Counted from the first letter of the stretch, positions 43,963 through 53,477 are shown. The stretch: 64,000 nucleotides of DNA from Rhodococcus sp. 06-462-5 (GCF_002258315.1 NZ_NOYD01000008.1:150645-214644), one strand, 5' to 3'. Made by a program: numbers and translations. The notes: generated from the sequence alone by a model not told the origin.

Positions 43963-45183
43963 ATGACTTCAGCAGACCCCGGCAATTGGTGGACACTGCC
44001 CTCTCATCGACTGTGGCTCGACACCGAGTCGTCTCGCCTTCTCGATTTCGGAACCACACTCGACCACCCCGCCGGTGGCGCGGTGTGGTTGGACGATCGC
44101 GGCAACCCCGACCTCGACCATCCGGCGCATACGTACATCACGGCTCGAATGGCACATGTGCACTTTCTCGCGTCCGTGCGGGGCCGACCGGGTTCCCGGA
44201 GGAAAGCCGATCGCGTCTTCGATGGACTGTCGACGACGTTGCGGGACAGCAAGAACGGCGGTTGGTTCGAGTCCAGTGCCGACGCGAACTCGCCCGACGC
44301 TGTCAAGAACGCGTACACGCATGCTTTCGTTGTGCTCGCCGCGTCGGCTGCCACCGCTGTGGGGCACCCACGCGGCAGGGGGCTTCTCGACGAGGCACTC
44401 GATATCGTCGACTCTCGGTTCTGGGACGAACGGTACGGAATGTGTTCGGACACATGGACTGTCGACTGGTCCGAGCTCGATCCGTATCGCGGTATCAACG
44501 CCAACATGCACATGGTCGAGGCGCTGCTGGCCGCTGCCGACGCCGGTGCGCCCGAGGTCTGGCGCGAACGCGCACTGCGCATCTGCGACAACGTATGTCG
44601 ATGGTCCGCGGCCAACGAGTGGCGCATCCCGGAGCACTTCACGGCAGAGTGGATCCCGCAGCTCGAGTACAACCGCGACGACGTAGCGAACCAGTTCAAG
44701 CCCTACGGAGCCACTGTCGGCCACGGATTCGAGTGGGCGCGACTCCTCGTGCAGGCAAGTCTCGTTGCGGGCGGGCGAGACTACGTCGACGCGGCCGAGT
44801 CCCTCTACGACCGCGCTACCGTCGATGGCTGGCAACCCGGGCCCACCCCCGGGTTCGTCTACACGACCGACTGGGCAGGGCAGCCGGTTGTCACGGGTCG
44901 ACTGCACTGGGTGTTGTGCGAGGCGATCGGAGCAGCCGCGACTCTCGGACGCGTTACGGGAGAAGAACGGTACGGCAACGACTATCGAACGTGGTGGGAC
45001 GTTGCGGCCGACTACTTCGTCGACCGCGTCGACGGCTCCTGGCATCACGAACTCGACTCCCACAACGTTCCAGCGGCAACGGTGTGGAGCGGAAAACCCG
45101 ATCTCTACCACGCCGTCCAAGCGACGTGGATCAGCCGATATGCGCCGAGCTCGAGTATGTTGGCGGCGCTGATCACCGGCTGA
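43963..45183 (+). CDS. AGE-family (N-acylglucosamine 2-epimerase-like) sugar isomerase
   Basis: 406 residues from ATG 43963 (MTSADPGNWW). It forms an alpha/alpha barrel with AGE signatures: HTYITARMAHVHFLAS, GGWFESS, KNAYTHAFVVLAASAA, DPYRGINANMHMVEALLAA, GATVGHGFEWARLLVQA, and RLHWVLCEAIGAA. The conserved His residues in THAF, NMHMVE, GHGFEW and LHWVLCE are the catalytic/binding set. Length and motifs resemble mannose isomerase/sulfoquinovose isomerase (YihS) more than true N-acylglucosamine epimerase. Substrate not determinable; no sugar pathway genes adjoin it. Confidence 0.88.
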   Translation: MTSADPGNWWTLPSHRLWLDTESSRLLDFGTTLDHPAGGAVWLDDRGNPDLDHPAHTYITARMAHVHFLASVRGRPGSRRKADRVFDGLSTTLRDSKNGGWFESSADANSPDAVKNAYTHAFVVLAASAATAVGHPRGRGLLDEALDIVDSRFWDERYGMCSDTWTVDWSELDPYRGINANMHMVEALLAAADAGAPEVWRERALRICDNVCRWSAANEWRIPEHFTAEWIPQLEYNRDDVANQFKPYGATVGHGFEWARLLVQASLVAGGRDYVDAAESLYDRATVDGWQPGPTPGFVYTTDWAGQPVVTGRLHWVLCEAIGAAATLGRVTGEERYGNDYRTWWDVAADYFVDRVDGSWHHELDSHNVPAATVWSGKPDLYHAVQATWISRYAPSSSMLAALITG

Positions 45184-45237
45184 AGTCGGTGAGCGCTACG
45201 GCTGAAAAACCTTCCGATGGGTCTGTATTGTTTCCTC

Positions 45238-46590
45238 GTGCCCGAAGGTAGAAGACACAACGCCATCATCGACGCATCCGTCATCGTCACGATCGTGGCC
45301 CTCGGGGTCGTTGCGGCCGGCCTGCTGCGATCCCCGGAGTCCGCCGTTGTCGAGGGCGGTTCCTTGGTCGACTCCGAGCCGGTTCTGTTCGAGCCGGTCG
45401 AATATCCGGTGGACATCCCGGGCTGCCCGGAGGTCGAGCCGCCCCCGTCCGATGAGGGTGATCTGGTCATGTCGTCGTCGATCGTGGAAAGCACCCCGTC
45501 GTACGACGATCCCGCCTATCCATGGCTCACTTCGGGCAAGGCGGGTGCAATGTCCGACGCCGTTCTCGCCGCTCTACCGGCCGATGTCACCATCGTGTTG
45601 GCTGCTCCTTCCCAATCCGTGACCTTTCAGCCGGTCGATGACCTCGGCGATGCAGCACCGGACGGCTTCGAGCCCAGCACCAGCGCGCGGGGAGAGCTGG
45701 CTCGGGCCGACTCGTCCGCCTACGCGAGTATCGACGTCCGACCGTCCGACACCGGTGTCCCCGCCTGTGTTGCAGGCGCTCTCGATGCGCGAATCACCGA
45801 GCCCGACGGCACCGTCATCGACACCAACGACAGTTGGTACGAGTACGGCGGCAATCGAACGCACTTCCGCACCACCACCGCCTACCACCCCGACGGGACT
45901 CAGGTGACCGCCAATCTCACCGGCACATCGGCCGAATTCCCGCTCGAGACATCCGAACTGGCCACCGTCGCGGCGCTGCCGGATCTGCGACTCACGGTTC
46001 CGGCTCCGGCCGGAGCCTCCGCTCCTCGACAGGACTGCTACGTCTCTCCGAGCGAGATCATGTCGGGCGAAAACGGCACCGTGGCCGACATTCGGGCCGA
46101 GTCCGTCGAGGCGGCGAACGCAGCGTTGACGAACACGTGGGAGTCGCTGCCGGGTACGCCACCCCTGAGCCGACCGATCGGGTCCCTCGTTCCCGGTTCG
46201 TACGGTTCGGGAGTGTGCACCGATCTCGAGGTCGTCGGCACCGATATTGCACTGTCGATTTCCGTGTCCGGGGGAGCGGCACTTCCGGTGGCTTTGGACC
46301 CTTACGATCCCGAGTCCGCGTACGGACCTGTCATCGAGTTCCGCACTCTGCCCGACGGTTCGGTGGTCGAGAGCTACGACGTCGATATCGCGAACAGCCC
46401 CGTGTCCGAGGACGGAACCACGCAGCTCACCCGGTCGGTCACCGTGACCCGGCCGTCGGGAGTTCGGGTCTCGGTGCGATCGACGGTGGACCTCGACCGC
46501 ACCCAGTACGCACCACTGGTCTTGCCGGACCCGTTGCCCTTCGACGTCCTCGACGCCGTGGCACAGGCCCCGATCGAGCAGTGGCCGTGA
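45238..46590 (+). CDS. Exported or membrane-anchored hypothetical protein
   Basis: About 450 residues. The N-terminus is basic (PEGRRHN) followed by a hydrophobic helix (ASVIVTIVALGVVAAGLL), so the rest lies outside the cytoplasm. The body is Asp/Ser/Thr/Pro-rich and beta-like with few Cys. GTG 45238 follows TATTGT (45226-45231) by 6 bases, supporting a leaderless start; ATG 45217 in frame is the alternative. Its stop overlaps the next exported gene by four bases (GTGA). No family recognised. Confidence 0.72.
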   Translation: MPEGRRHNAIIDASVIVTIVALGVVAAGLLRSPESAVVEGGSLVDSEPVLFEPVEYPVDIPGCPEVEPPPSDEGDLVMSSSIVESTPSYDDPAYPWLTSGKAGAMSDAVLAALPADVTIVLAAPSQSVTFQPVDDLGDAAPDGFEPSTSARGELARADSSAYASIDVRPSDTGVPACVAGALDARITEPDGTVIDTNDSWYEYGGNRTHFRTTTAYHPDGTQVTANLTGTSAEFPLETSELATVAALPDLRLTVPAPAGASAPRQDCYVSPSEIMSGENGTVADIRAESVEAANAALTNTWESLPGTPPLSRPIGSLVPGSYGSGVCTDLEVVGTDIALSISVSGGAALPVALDPYDPESAYGPVIEFRTLPDGSVVESYDVDIANSPVSEDGTTQLTRSVTVTRPSGVRVSVRSTVDLDRTQYAPLVLPDPLPFDVLDAVAQAPIEQWP

Positions 46591-47678
46591 CCATTTCGAG
46601 CCCGAACATCAGAGCCGTTGTCGCGGTGGCGGTTGCGGTCGTGTCCGTCGTCTCTGCAGCTCTCGTGATGACGATGCAGGACGTTCCAGCCGAACAGGCG
46701 TCGGACAGTCAGGCGATGACACCGACGTTCTCCGAGGAGACGACCAGCACGCAGGCACCGTCCGGACCCATCCTGGAGCCGAGCTGGCAGATCGACGCCG
46801 AGACCGTCTACGGACGTGACTTCGCCGCATTTCGTTCTCCCGCAGCAGATCTCATGTACGACTCTGGTGTCACCGGGGTGATCGACGCCGGTGATGTGCT
46901 CGTCACTGCCGTCGGCCTACCGAACCCGCGTTCGTACTCGGTGGATGCAATCGAGTTCGCCGCAATCGATGCCGACACCGGCGACGTCCGCTGGAAGGAG
47001 TCACCCGGCCCCGTCGACGAATGCGCGAGCGAGCCCGTGGGCAACGACATCGTCTGTCTGGACTCGTACTCCGACGTGCCATCGATCGTGAGGGTCGGCG
47101 TGGACGACGGGCAGGCGCGCAGAACACCGATCCCCGAAGCCTGGTTTCCGTACGCCATCGAGAGTGACGGGACATCCGTCTTTCTGCTGGAGGGCAACCC
47201 CGAGGACGGCGAATCGGTTTTGCACGGGGGTTCCATCGATGCCCTCGACCGGATGTGGTCGCGCCCGATCACATCTTTCGCGGGATGGGACGGTGTCGAG
47301 GGCCCGCTCATTCACGTGTCCGACGGTCGTGGCCTCGTCACCCTCGGCGGCGAGGGAACGTTCTTCGATCCACGAACCGGTACGGCGGTCGAGGGTCTCG
47401 AATTGACCTCCGACGCAACCGTGGTCGACAAGGACGGTACCGAAGTGTGGCAACTGCGAGATCCGTACGCGTCCGAGACTGCCGTCGGCAACACCGTCTA
47501 CGCGGTCGAGGAGAACGCACTCGTGGCCACCGCGAACTCGCGTGACGTGCGATGGCGGTGGCCACTTCCCGAAAGGTCCGACGGCTTCACGGAATCGGGT
47601 TCGATAATCGAGACCCGGTCGGGTGTGTTCTTCCTCGGAACCGGTTCGATGGTGCGTCTCGAATCGGTTCCATCATGA
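46587..47678 (+). CDS. Exported beta-propeller-like hypothetical protein
   Basis: 363 residues from GTG 46587. A hydrophobic N-terminal helix (AVVAVAVAVVSVVSAALVM) is followed by a Ser/Thr/Pro-rich linker. A domain with repeated strands of the PQQ-like kind follows: AIDADTGDVRWKES, HGGSIDALDRMWSRPI, LGGEGTFFDPRTGTAVEGL, ANSRDVRWRWPLP. This pattern (DxxTGxxxW) recalls quinoprotein/BamB-like propellers without enzyme residues. Coupled to the preceding exported gene by GTGA overlap, so the two likely act together at the cell surface. Confidence 0.75.
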   Translation: MTISSPNIRAVVAVAVAVVSVVSAALVMTMQDVPAEQASDSQAMTPTFSEETTSTQAPSGPILEPSWQIDAETVYGRDFAAFRSPAADLMYDSGVTGVIDAGDVLVTAVGLPNPRSYSVDAIEFAAIDADTGDVRWKESPGPVDECASEPVGNDIVCLDSYSDVPSIVRVGVDDGQARRTPIPEAWFPYAIESDGTSVFLLEGNPEDGESVLHGGSIDALDRMWSRPITSFAGWDGVEGPLIHVSDGRGLVTLGGEGTFFDPRTGTAVEGLELTSDATVVDKDGTEVWQLRDPYASETAVGNTVYAVEENALVATANSRDVRWRWPLPERSDGFTESGSIIETRSGVFFLGTGSMVRLESVPS

Positions 47679-47711
47679 CTGACTGATCGACCGAAACGGC
47701 GTCACGTAGAA

Positions 47712-48023
47712 CTACTCGCGGTGTGGGGTCCGCTCACCGGTGTTGGGGTCGACGTCGAAGAGTTGGTCGGTGTTGTCGGGGGCGTAGACGACGGTGTTCG
47801 TTTCGAGGGCGCGTCGTTTGGCACCGTCTCGAACAGCGAAGAATCCGCCTGCGAACAACACGATCACGGCGATTCCGGCGACGATTGCCCATCCCTCGAA
47901 TCCGCCTGCCAATGCGGCAATCAGACCGCCTGCGGCGGCGATCCCGGCGAAGATCAGTACGACGGCCAGCATGTTCTCGACTGCTCTGGCCCAGCTTGTC
48001 TTGGTAGGCCTGTTCTCGACCAT
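47712..48023 (-). CDS. Small two-helix membrane protein
   Basis: 103 residues with two adjacent hydrophobic helices (MLAVVLIFAGIAAAGGLIAALAG and WAIVAGIAVIVLFAGGFFAV; each about 20 residues) and a charged C-terminal tail ending NTGERTPHRE. The upstream GGAAAGGA about 10 bases before ATG 48023 serves as ribosome-binding site. Unknown function; many actinobacteria encode such small membrane proteins. Confidence 0.72.
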   Translation of the reverse strand: MVENRPTKTSWARAVENMLAVVLIFAGIAAAGGLIAALAGGFEGWAIVAGIAVIVLFAGGFFAVRDGAKRRALETNTVVYAPDNTDQLFDVDPNTGERTPHRE

Positions 48024-48092
48024 AGGGGCAATTCCTTTCCATCAGCTCGGACGGCGGATACCCGAAAGCCCGTCGTCTAAGCCCCCGTGGTG

Positions 48093-48626
48093 CTACTGGG
48101 CCTTGCGTGCTCGATACGCGGCGACGGCCGCTCGGTTGCCGCAGGTGGTACTGCAGAACCGGCGCGACCGGTTGCGCGAGAGGTCGAGCACCAGCCCGTT
48201 GCAGTCCGGATCGGCGCAGACGTCGAAGCGCGAGAGCTCGTCCGCCCGGATGACGTCGATCATGGCCATCGCGGTCTCGACGACGACGCGGGTCGCGAGC
48301 GGACTGTCGTCGGCGACGGCATGGATGTGCCAGTCGAGATCTCCGTGACGAACCAGTCGGGGCAGGGCGGAGGATTCGGCGAGCAGACGGTTCACCTCGA
48401 CCACCGCGTCGTCGCGGCTGCTGGTCAGCAGCGCGCGCAGGGTCGGTCGCAGTGCCCTCACCGCCTCGAGCTCGGCGTCGTCGCCGTCGAAGCGGCCGGA
48501 ATAGCCCTGTTCGGTGAAGAACGTGGCCAGCTCCTCGCGAGTGGTCAACGTGTCCGGATCCTCGGCGGAATTGACCAATGCCACGGCCGCCAGCAGCGAC
48601 AGTTCCGCGTCATGAGCAAAAAGCAT
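48093..48626 (-). CDS. CGNR zinc-finger protein with ABATE domain
   Basis: 177 residues. ABATE-type N-terminus (LAAVALVNSAED is the conserved VNT/VNS segment), acidic middle, and C-terminal zinc finger CADPDCNGLVLD with FCSTTCGNRAAVAAYRARK, a complete CGNR signature. It probably binds DNA. It is divergent from the EamA transporter gene, with only 39 bases between the starts. TAAGCT lies 6 bases before its ATG, so both genes can be leaderless from overlapping promoters. It may control the transporter. Confidence 0.87.
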   Translation of the reverse strand: MLFAHDAELSLLAAVALVNSAEDPDTLTTREELATFFTEQGYSGRFDGDDAELEAVRALRPTLRALLTSSRDDAVVEVNRLLAESSALPRLVRHGDLDWHIHAVADDSPLATRVVVETAMAMIDVIRADELSRFDVCADPDCNGLVLDLSRNRSRRFCSTTCGNRAAVAAYRARKAQ

Positions 48627-48665
48627 GTTGACAGCTTACCAAGTCACTCCCTACTGTCACATGTC

Positions 48666-49667
48666 ATGACGGCTTACACTCATGACGCGCAGGTGAATCT
48701 CGCGGCTACCCACGACGCTGCCGCGCGGTCGCGTCGACTCTCGGGGCTCGGTTTCGCGTTGCTCTCTGCGGCGTCCTTCGGGCTTTCCGGTTCGCTCGCC
48801 ACGGGATTGCTCGACGCCGGCTGGACGGCCGGGGCTGCGGTGACCGCGCGGATCCTCCTGGCGGCCGCCGTCCTGCTGATTCCGTCGATCCTCGCGTTGC
48901 GCGGGCGATGGAGCCTGCTGGCGAAGAACTGGAAGTTGCTCCTCGCGTACGGAGCATTCGCGGTGGCAGGGTGCCAGCTCGCCTTCTTCAACGCCGTCGG
49001 ACGGATGGAGGTGGGGGTGGCGCTGCTGATCGAGTTCACCTCGCCCGTGGCCGTCATCGGCTGGATGTGGTTCCGGCACCAGCAGCGTCCTGGCCGCCTG
49101 ACCGTGGTGGGTGCGCTGCTGGCAGCGATGGGCCTGGTGCTGGTGCTCGACCTGATCTCCGGTGCCGACGTCGACACCGTCGGCGTGCTGTGGGCACTCG
49201 GCTCGATGGCCGGTGCAGCCGTCTACTGGGTGCTGTCGGCGGACGAGAGCAACGGACTGCCGCCGATCGTGCTCGCCGGGGCCGGTCTGCTCACCGGTGG
49301 GCTCATCCTGTTGGTCGCCGGACTCATCGGCATCGTCCCGTTCGCTGCCCCGCTCACCGACGTCACCTTCGTCGATGCGGTTGTGCCGTGGTGGGTTCCG
49401 ATCATCGGCCTCGGCGTCGTGACGGCCGCGCTGGCCTACGTCCTCGGGATCGCCGCGGGCCGACGCCTCGGGTCTCGGTTGGCGTCGTTCATGGGATTGA
49501 TGGAAGTCGTTGCCGCACTTGTGTTCGCGTGGCTGCTGCTCGGTCAGGCTCCGGCGCCGATCCAACTGGCCGGTGGAGCACTGGTTCTGCTCGGCGTGGT
49601 CGTCGTCAAATCAGGAGAACGCGCCACTGCGGACGAGCCGGTGGAGCCGCTGCAGAGCAGGGCTTGA
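48666..49667 (+). CDS. EamA-family drug/metabolite transporter
   Basis: 333 residues with ten hydrophobic helices in two EamA repeats. The first begins GFALLSAASFGLSGSLATGLL, and the second has VGVLWALGSMAGAAVYWVLS. The helix FNAVGRMEVGVALLIEFTSPV is the conserved EamA exporter segment. ATG 48666 lies 8 bases after TACTGT (48652-48657). Longer in-frame starts lie inside the divergent CGNR gene. Likely exports small metabolites or amino acids; substrate unknown. Its stop is 7 bases from the convergent TetR stop. Confidence 0.9.
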   Translation: MTAYTHDAQVNLAATHDAAARSRRLSGLGFALLSAASFGLSGSLATGLLDAGWTAGAAVTARILLAAAVLLIPSILALRGRWSLLAKNWKLLLAYGAFAVAGCQLAFFNAVGRMEVGVALLIEFTSPVAVIGWMWFRHQQRPGRLTVVGALLAAMGLVLVLDLISGADVDTVGVLWALGSMAGAAVYWVLSADESNGLPPIVLAGAGLLTGGLILLVAGLIGIVPFAAPLTDVTFVDAVVPWWVPIIGLGVVTAALAYVLGIAAGRRLGSRLASFMGLMEVVAALVFAWLLLGQAPAPIQLAGGALVLLGVVVVKSGERATADEPVEPLQSRA

Positions 49668-49674
49668 AAGTTCA

Positions 49675-50319
49675 CTAGCCGTCGACGCGTCCGAACACCA
49701 CCGCGGCCAGGATGGTGTGGGCGCTGGCGATCACCGAATCCAGTGGTTCGCGCTCGGGGGAGAGCAGCCACTGTTGGGCGATGGTGAGGACCGCGCCCAC
49801 CAGTCCCATGGCCAGTGTTCGACGGTTGGGCCCGGCGAGCCCGCGGCTGGAACCGACCCCCTCGGCCACCTGTAGCACGGTCTCGGAGAACGAGGTCGTG
49901 GTCTTGCGGTAGAGCGCGTCGACGGTGGACGAGACCCCGAGGATCTCGACGAAGGCGATGCGCGCAGATTTCGGATTCTCGGCGACGAAGTTGAAGAAGC
50001 CGGTCAGAGCAGCTCGGAGCACCTGTTCGGTGGATTCGGCCTCGGCGGCGGCACCGGCCAGGATGTTCTCGCGCATGGCGTCGGTGGCGCGGGCATAGGT
50101 CGCCATCAGCAGGTCCTCGCTGTTGGTGAACGACTCGTAGAAGTAGCGCTTGGTCAGGCCCGCCTCGCTGCACACCTTCTCCACGGTGGCGGTCCGGTAG
50201 CCGGTGGTGCCGAAGACTTCGACGGCGGCGTCGAGCAGGCGGATTCGACGCTCCTGCTGTCGCTGCTGAGGGTCGGCACCTCGATAGGTGCGGCCGACTT
50301 CACTGTGATGCGTGGTCAC
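49675..50319 (-). CDS. TetR-family transcriptional regulator
   Basis: 214 residues from GTG 50319 (VTTHHSEVGR). TetR DNA-binding domain at about residues 22-70: RRIRLLDAAVEVFGTTGYRTATVEKV with the recognition helix GLTKRYFYESFTNSEDL. The C-terminal ligand domain is of TetR_C type. It lies divergent from the SDR/monooxygenase operon with 73 bases between, the usual layout of a local repressor. It does not resemble EthR closely although its neighbour resembles EthA. Confidence 0.9.
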   Translation of the reverse strand: MTTHHSEVGRTYRGADPQQRQQERRIRLLDAAVEVFGTTGYRTATVEKVCSEAGLTKRYFYESFTNSEDLLMATYARATDAMRENILAGAAAEAESTEQVLRAALTGFFNFVAENPKSARIAFVEILGVSSTVDALYRKTTTSFSETVLQVAEGVGSSRGLAGPNRRTLAMGLVGAVLTIAQQWLLSPEREPLDSVIASAHTILAAVVFGRVDG

Positions 50320-50392
50320 ACACAGATCTTGACACCGCTCGGTATCAGATGCAAAGTGTTCGCAGACAAGCATTCCGATCGAGGGGGAGCAC

Positions 50393-51259
50393 ATGGCGGC
50401 GTCGACGCTACGGAACAAGGTCGTTCTCATCACCGGAGCGGCCCGGGGAATCGGTGCCGCTACGGCGCGGGCGCTGGCCGGACGCGGTGCCCAGTTGGTC
50501 CTGGTCGACGTCGACGAAGCGCCTCTGCGTGAACTCGCGACCCAGCTGAAAGCGGCCGCATTCGTCGCGGACGTTCGGAATCTGGACGACATGCAGCGCG
50601 CCGTCGACGGCGGAATCGAAGCGTACGGCGGCATCGATCTGGTGCTCGCCAACGCCGGAATCGCCAGCTACGGATCGATCATGCAGGTCGATCCGAATAC
50701 GTTCCAACGCGTCATGGACATCAACGTGATGGGCGTGTTCAACACCGTCCGCGCCGCGCTGCCGTCGCTCATCGAACGCAACGGCTACATCCTCGTCGTC
50801 TCCTCGCTCGCGGCGTTCACCCCGTGCCCCGGCCTGGCGGCGTACAACGCCAGTAAGGCTGCAGCAGAACACTTTGCGAATGCCCTCCGGCTCGAGGTCA
50901 ACTACCGAGGCGTCGATGTCGGCTCGGCCCACATGGCATGGATCGACACCCCGATGGTGCAGGACGCCAAGTCCGACCTCACCGCATTCCAGGATCTGCT
51001 CGCGGTGCTCCCGGGCCCGCTGGGCAAGACGATGACCGTCGAGCAGTGCGTCGACGCCTTCGTCGACGGCCTGGCCAAGCGCAAGCGTCGCGTCTACGTG
51101 CCGCGCTGGGTGGGGGCAGCGTCGTGGTTCAAAGCAGTCATCACCTCGCGGGTCGGCGATCGGAGCATGCTCGAGCACGTGCCGACGATCCTGCCGAAGA
51201 TGGACGAAGAAGTGGCCCGCCTCGGCAGGTCCGAGAGCGCTCGCAACAAGACCAGCTGA
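50393..51259 (+). CDS. Short-chain dehydrogenase, first gene of a monooxygenase operon
   Basis: 288-residue classical SDR: TGAARGIG (cofactor, about 15-22), DVDEAPL indicating NAD preference, NAG in LANAGIASYG, catalytic Ser in VVSSLAAF and YNASKAA. The C-terminal extension is basic. ATG 50393 follows GAGGGGGAGC. It ends 27 bases before the Baeyer-Villiger monooxygenase. The pair could oxidise an alcohol to a ketone and then insert oxygen to form an ester. That pathway is inference. Confidence 0.9.
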   Translation: MAASTLRNKVVLITGAARGIGAATARALAGRGAQLVLVDVDEAPLRELATQLKAAAFVADVRNLDDMQRAVDGGIEAYGGIDLVLANAGIASYGSIMQVDPNTFQRVMDINVMGVFNTVRAALPSLIERNGYILVVSSLAAFTPCPGLAAYNASKAAAEHFANALRLEVNYRGVDVGSAHMAWIDTPMVQDAKSDLTAFQDLLAVLPGPLGKTMTVEQCVDAFVDGLAKRKRRVYVPRWVGAASWFKAVITSRVGDRSMLEHVPTILPKMDEEVARLGRSESARNKTS

Positions 51260-51286
51260 CCGAAAGACATCGAAGGAATCGCTGAC

Positions 51287-52780
51287 ATGACTGCAGTACT
51301 GTCCTCTCCCGAGGTCGACGTCCTCATCATCGGTGCCGGCCTGTCCGGGATCGGGGCCGCGCGCCACCTCGGGCACGATCTGCCCGGCAAGACCTACGCA
51401 ATTCTCGAGAGCCGCGGCGCGATCGGTGGAACGTGGGATCTGTTCCGTTACCCCGGGATTCGCTCCGACTCCGACATGTACACCCTCGGATACAGCTTCA
51501 AGCCGTGGATGGGTGAGAAATCCATCGCCGACGGCACCGACATTCGCAACTACATCGTCGAGACCGCGCGAGAAGCAGGCGTCGAGAAGCACATCCGGTT
51601 CCACCACAAGGTCGTCGCGCTCGAATGGTCGTCCGAGCAGCAGTTCTGGACGGCGACCGCGTATCGAAGCGATACGAACGAGACGGTCACGGTCACCGCG
51701 TCCTTCGTGTTCTCCTGCAGCGGTTACTACAACTACGACAAGGGCTTCACCCCCGAGTTCGCCGGACAGGAGAACTTCGGCGGCCAGGTGATCCACCCGC
51801 AGCACTGGCCCGAGGATCTGGACTACTCGGGCAAGAAGATCGTCGTGATCGGCAGCGGCGCAACGGCAATCACGTTGGCCCCCAATCTGGCTCGTGACGC
51901 CGAGCACGTCACGCTACTGCAGCGCTCGCCCAGCTACGTCCTCTCGCTTCCGTCGCAGGACCCGATTGCGCAGACCCTGCGCAAGCGCCTGCCGAAGAAG
52001 TTTGCGTACAGCGTCACTCGGCTCAAGAACGTATCCATGGCGATGCTGATCTACACCCTGAGCCAGAAGTACCCGGAGTTCATGAAGAAGCGGATCCGGA
52101 CGATGCAGGAGGGGTGGCTGCCGAAGGGATACGACCTCGACACCCACTTCACGCCGTCCTACAACCCGTGGGACCAGCGGCTGTGCCTGGTGCCCGACAA
52201 CGATCTGTTTCGTTCGATTCGCAAGGACGAGGTCTCGATCGTCACCGATCACATCGACACGTTCACCGAGACCGGACTGAAGCTGAAGTCCGGTCAGCAC
52301 CTCGATGCCGATATCGTCGTCACCGCAACCGGATTGAATCTGTCTGCATTGGGCGGCGCGACGTTCCGAGTCGACGGCAAGGACGTCGACCTGCCCAGCA
52401 CCATGGCCTACAAGGGCATGATGCTCACCGGTATCCCCAACTTCGCGTTCGTCGTCGGCTACACCAACGCCTCGTGGACGCTCAAAGCCGACATGGTCTC
52501 GAACTACGTGATGCGACTGCTCGCGCACATGGACGAGAAGGGATACAGCACCGTCGAACTCGAGCGCGACCCGTCCATCGACGAAGAGCCGTTCCTCGAC
52601 TTCGCAGCCGGCTACGTGCTGCGGGCAGTGGACAACTTCCCGAGGCAGGGCAGCGAGACCCCGTGGAAGCTGCGGATGAACTACTTCCGCGACCTTCCGG
52701 TGCTGCGCTACGGCAAGGTCGTGGATAAAGCCATGAAGTTCGGCCGTCCGCGCGCGAAGGTCGCCGCCGTCGGCTCCTGA
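51287..52780 (+). CDS. EthA-like Baeyer-Villiger (FAD) monooxygenase
   Basis: 497 residues. The FAD site GAGLSGIG is near residues 16-23, and the class-specific segment GGTWDLFRYPGIRSDSDMYT is near residues 47-66. IHPQHWPEDLDY contains the HPxxWPE fingerprint, NADPH site VIGSGATAITL is near residue 187, and later segments are NPWDQRLCLVPDNDLF and TATGLNL. Comparison from memory with M. tuberculosis EthA shows long identical blocks, making this a close homologue. It inserts oxygen next to ketones and could activate thioamide drugs. Same operon as the SDR. Confidence 0.93.
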   Translation: MTAVLSSPEVDVLIIGAGLSGIGAARHLGHDLPGKTYAILESRGAIGGTWDLFRYPGIRSDSDMYTLGYSFKPWMGEKSIADGTDIRNYIVETAREAGVEKHIRFHHKVVALEWSSEQQFWTATAYRSDTNETVTVTASFVFSCSGYYNYDKGFTPEFAGQENFGGQVIHPQHWPEDLDYSGKKIVVIGSGATAITLAPNLARDAEHVTLLQRSPSYVLSLPSQDPIAQTLRKRLPKKFAYSVTRLKNVSMAMLIYTLSQKYPEFMKKRIRTMQEGWLPKGYDLDTHFTPSYNPWDQRLCLVPDNDLFRSIRKDEVSIVTDHIDTFTETGLKLKSGQHLDADIVVTATGLNLSALGGATFRVDGKDVDLPSTMAYKGMMLTGIPNFAFVVGYTNASWTLKADMVSNYVMRLLAHMDEKGYSTVELERDPSIDEEPFLDFAAGYVLRAVDNFPRQGSETPWKLRMNYFRDLPVLRYGKVVDKAMKFGRPRAKVAAVGS

Positions 52781-52817
52781 CGGGAATTGTTTCGGGTCGG
52801 GTGTGTTGGTTCTCGAT

Positions 52818-53477
52818 ATGAAAATTGGAATCATCGGTAGTGGATTCATCGGCGGCACCCTCGTTCGTCGGTGGGCAGCGCTCGGTCACGAGGTTCGATT
52901 CTCGAATTCACGCGACCCGGAGACCTTGGCGGATCTGGCTGCGGAAACCGGCGCGACGGCGGTGTGGGCCGCCGACGCCGCGCAGGACGCCGACCTGGTG
53001 CTGCTGAGCATCCCGCAGAAGAACGTTCCCGACCTTGCCCCAGGAATTGCCAGCGCCCGCAAGCCGGGAGCCCCGATCATCGAGACCAACAACTACTACC
53101 CGCAGCAGCGCGACGGGTTGATCGAGGACATCGAGGGTGGGACGCCCGAAAGCGTGTGGGTCTCTCAGCAGCTCGGCGAGCCGGTGATCAAGGCGTTCAA
53201 CGGAATCTACTGGAAGCACCTGTTGGAAAAGGGTGTGCCGGCCGGCACCAGAGGTCGGATCGCACTTCCGATCGCAGGGGACGACGACGATTCCAAGAAG
53301 ATCGTCTTCTCGGTGATCGACGAACTCGGATTCGACCCCGTCGACGGCGGAACCCTCGCCCAGTCGTGGCGTCAGCAGCCGGGCACGCCGTCGTACGGCA
53401 AGGATTTCGGAGCCGACGCCCTGGTCGAGGCGCTGGGTCAGGCAACCGTCGAACGCAGCGCGGAGTGGAAAGCCTGA
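52818..53477 (+). CDS. NADP(H)-binding F420-dependent-type oxidoreductase
   Basis: 219 residues from ATG 52818 (MKIGIIGSGFIGGTL). The N-terminal Rossmann GSGFIGG is followed by SNSRDPETLADLA, the NADP phosphate pocket of F420:NADP oxidoreductases and 6PGDH-like proteins. NNYYPQQRDG and VIKAFNGIYW (the KAFN segment) are family marks. TTG at 52803 is an in-frame but weaker start. It follows the monooxygenase by 37 bases and may be co-transcribed, possibly supplying or balancing reduced cofactor. Confidence 0.88.
   Translation: MKIGIIGSGFIGGTLVRRWAALGHEVRFSNSRDPETLADLAAETGATAVWAADAAQDADLVLLSIPQKNVPDLAPGIASARKPGAPIIETNNYYPQQRDGLIEDIEGGTPESVWVSQQLGEPVIKAFNGIYWKHLLEKGVPAGTRGRIALPIAGDDDDSKKIVFSVIDELGFDPVDGGTLAQSWRQQPGTPSYGKDFGADALVEALGQATVERSAEWKA

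Noticed and set aside
50329..50350. TTGACA and TATCAG as a promoter pair in front of the SDR gene
   Set aside because: Only 8 bases separate the boxes, too few for a sigma-70-type promoter.
50408..51907. 499-residue minus-strand frame opposite the SDR and monooxygenase genes
   Set aside because: Crosses two well-supported genes and has shadow-like composition.
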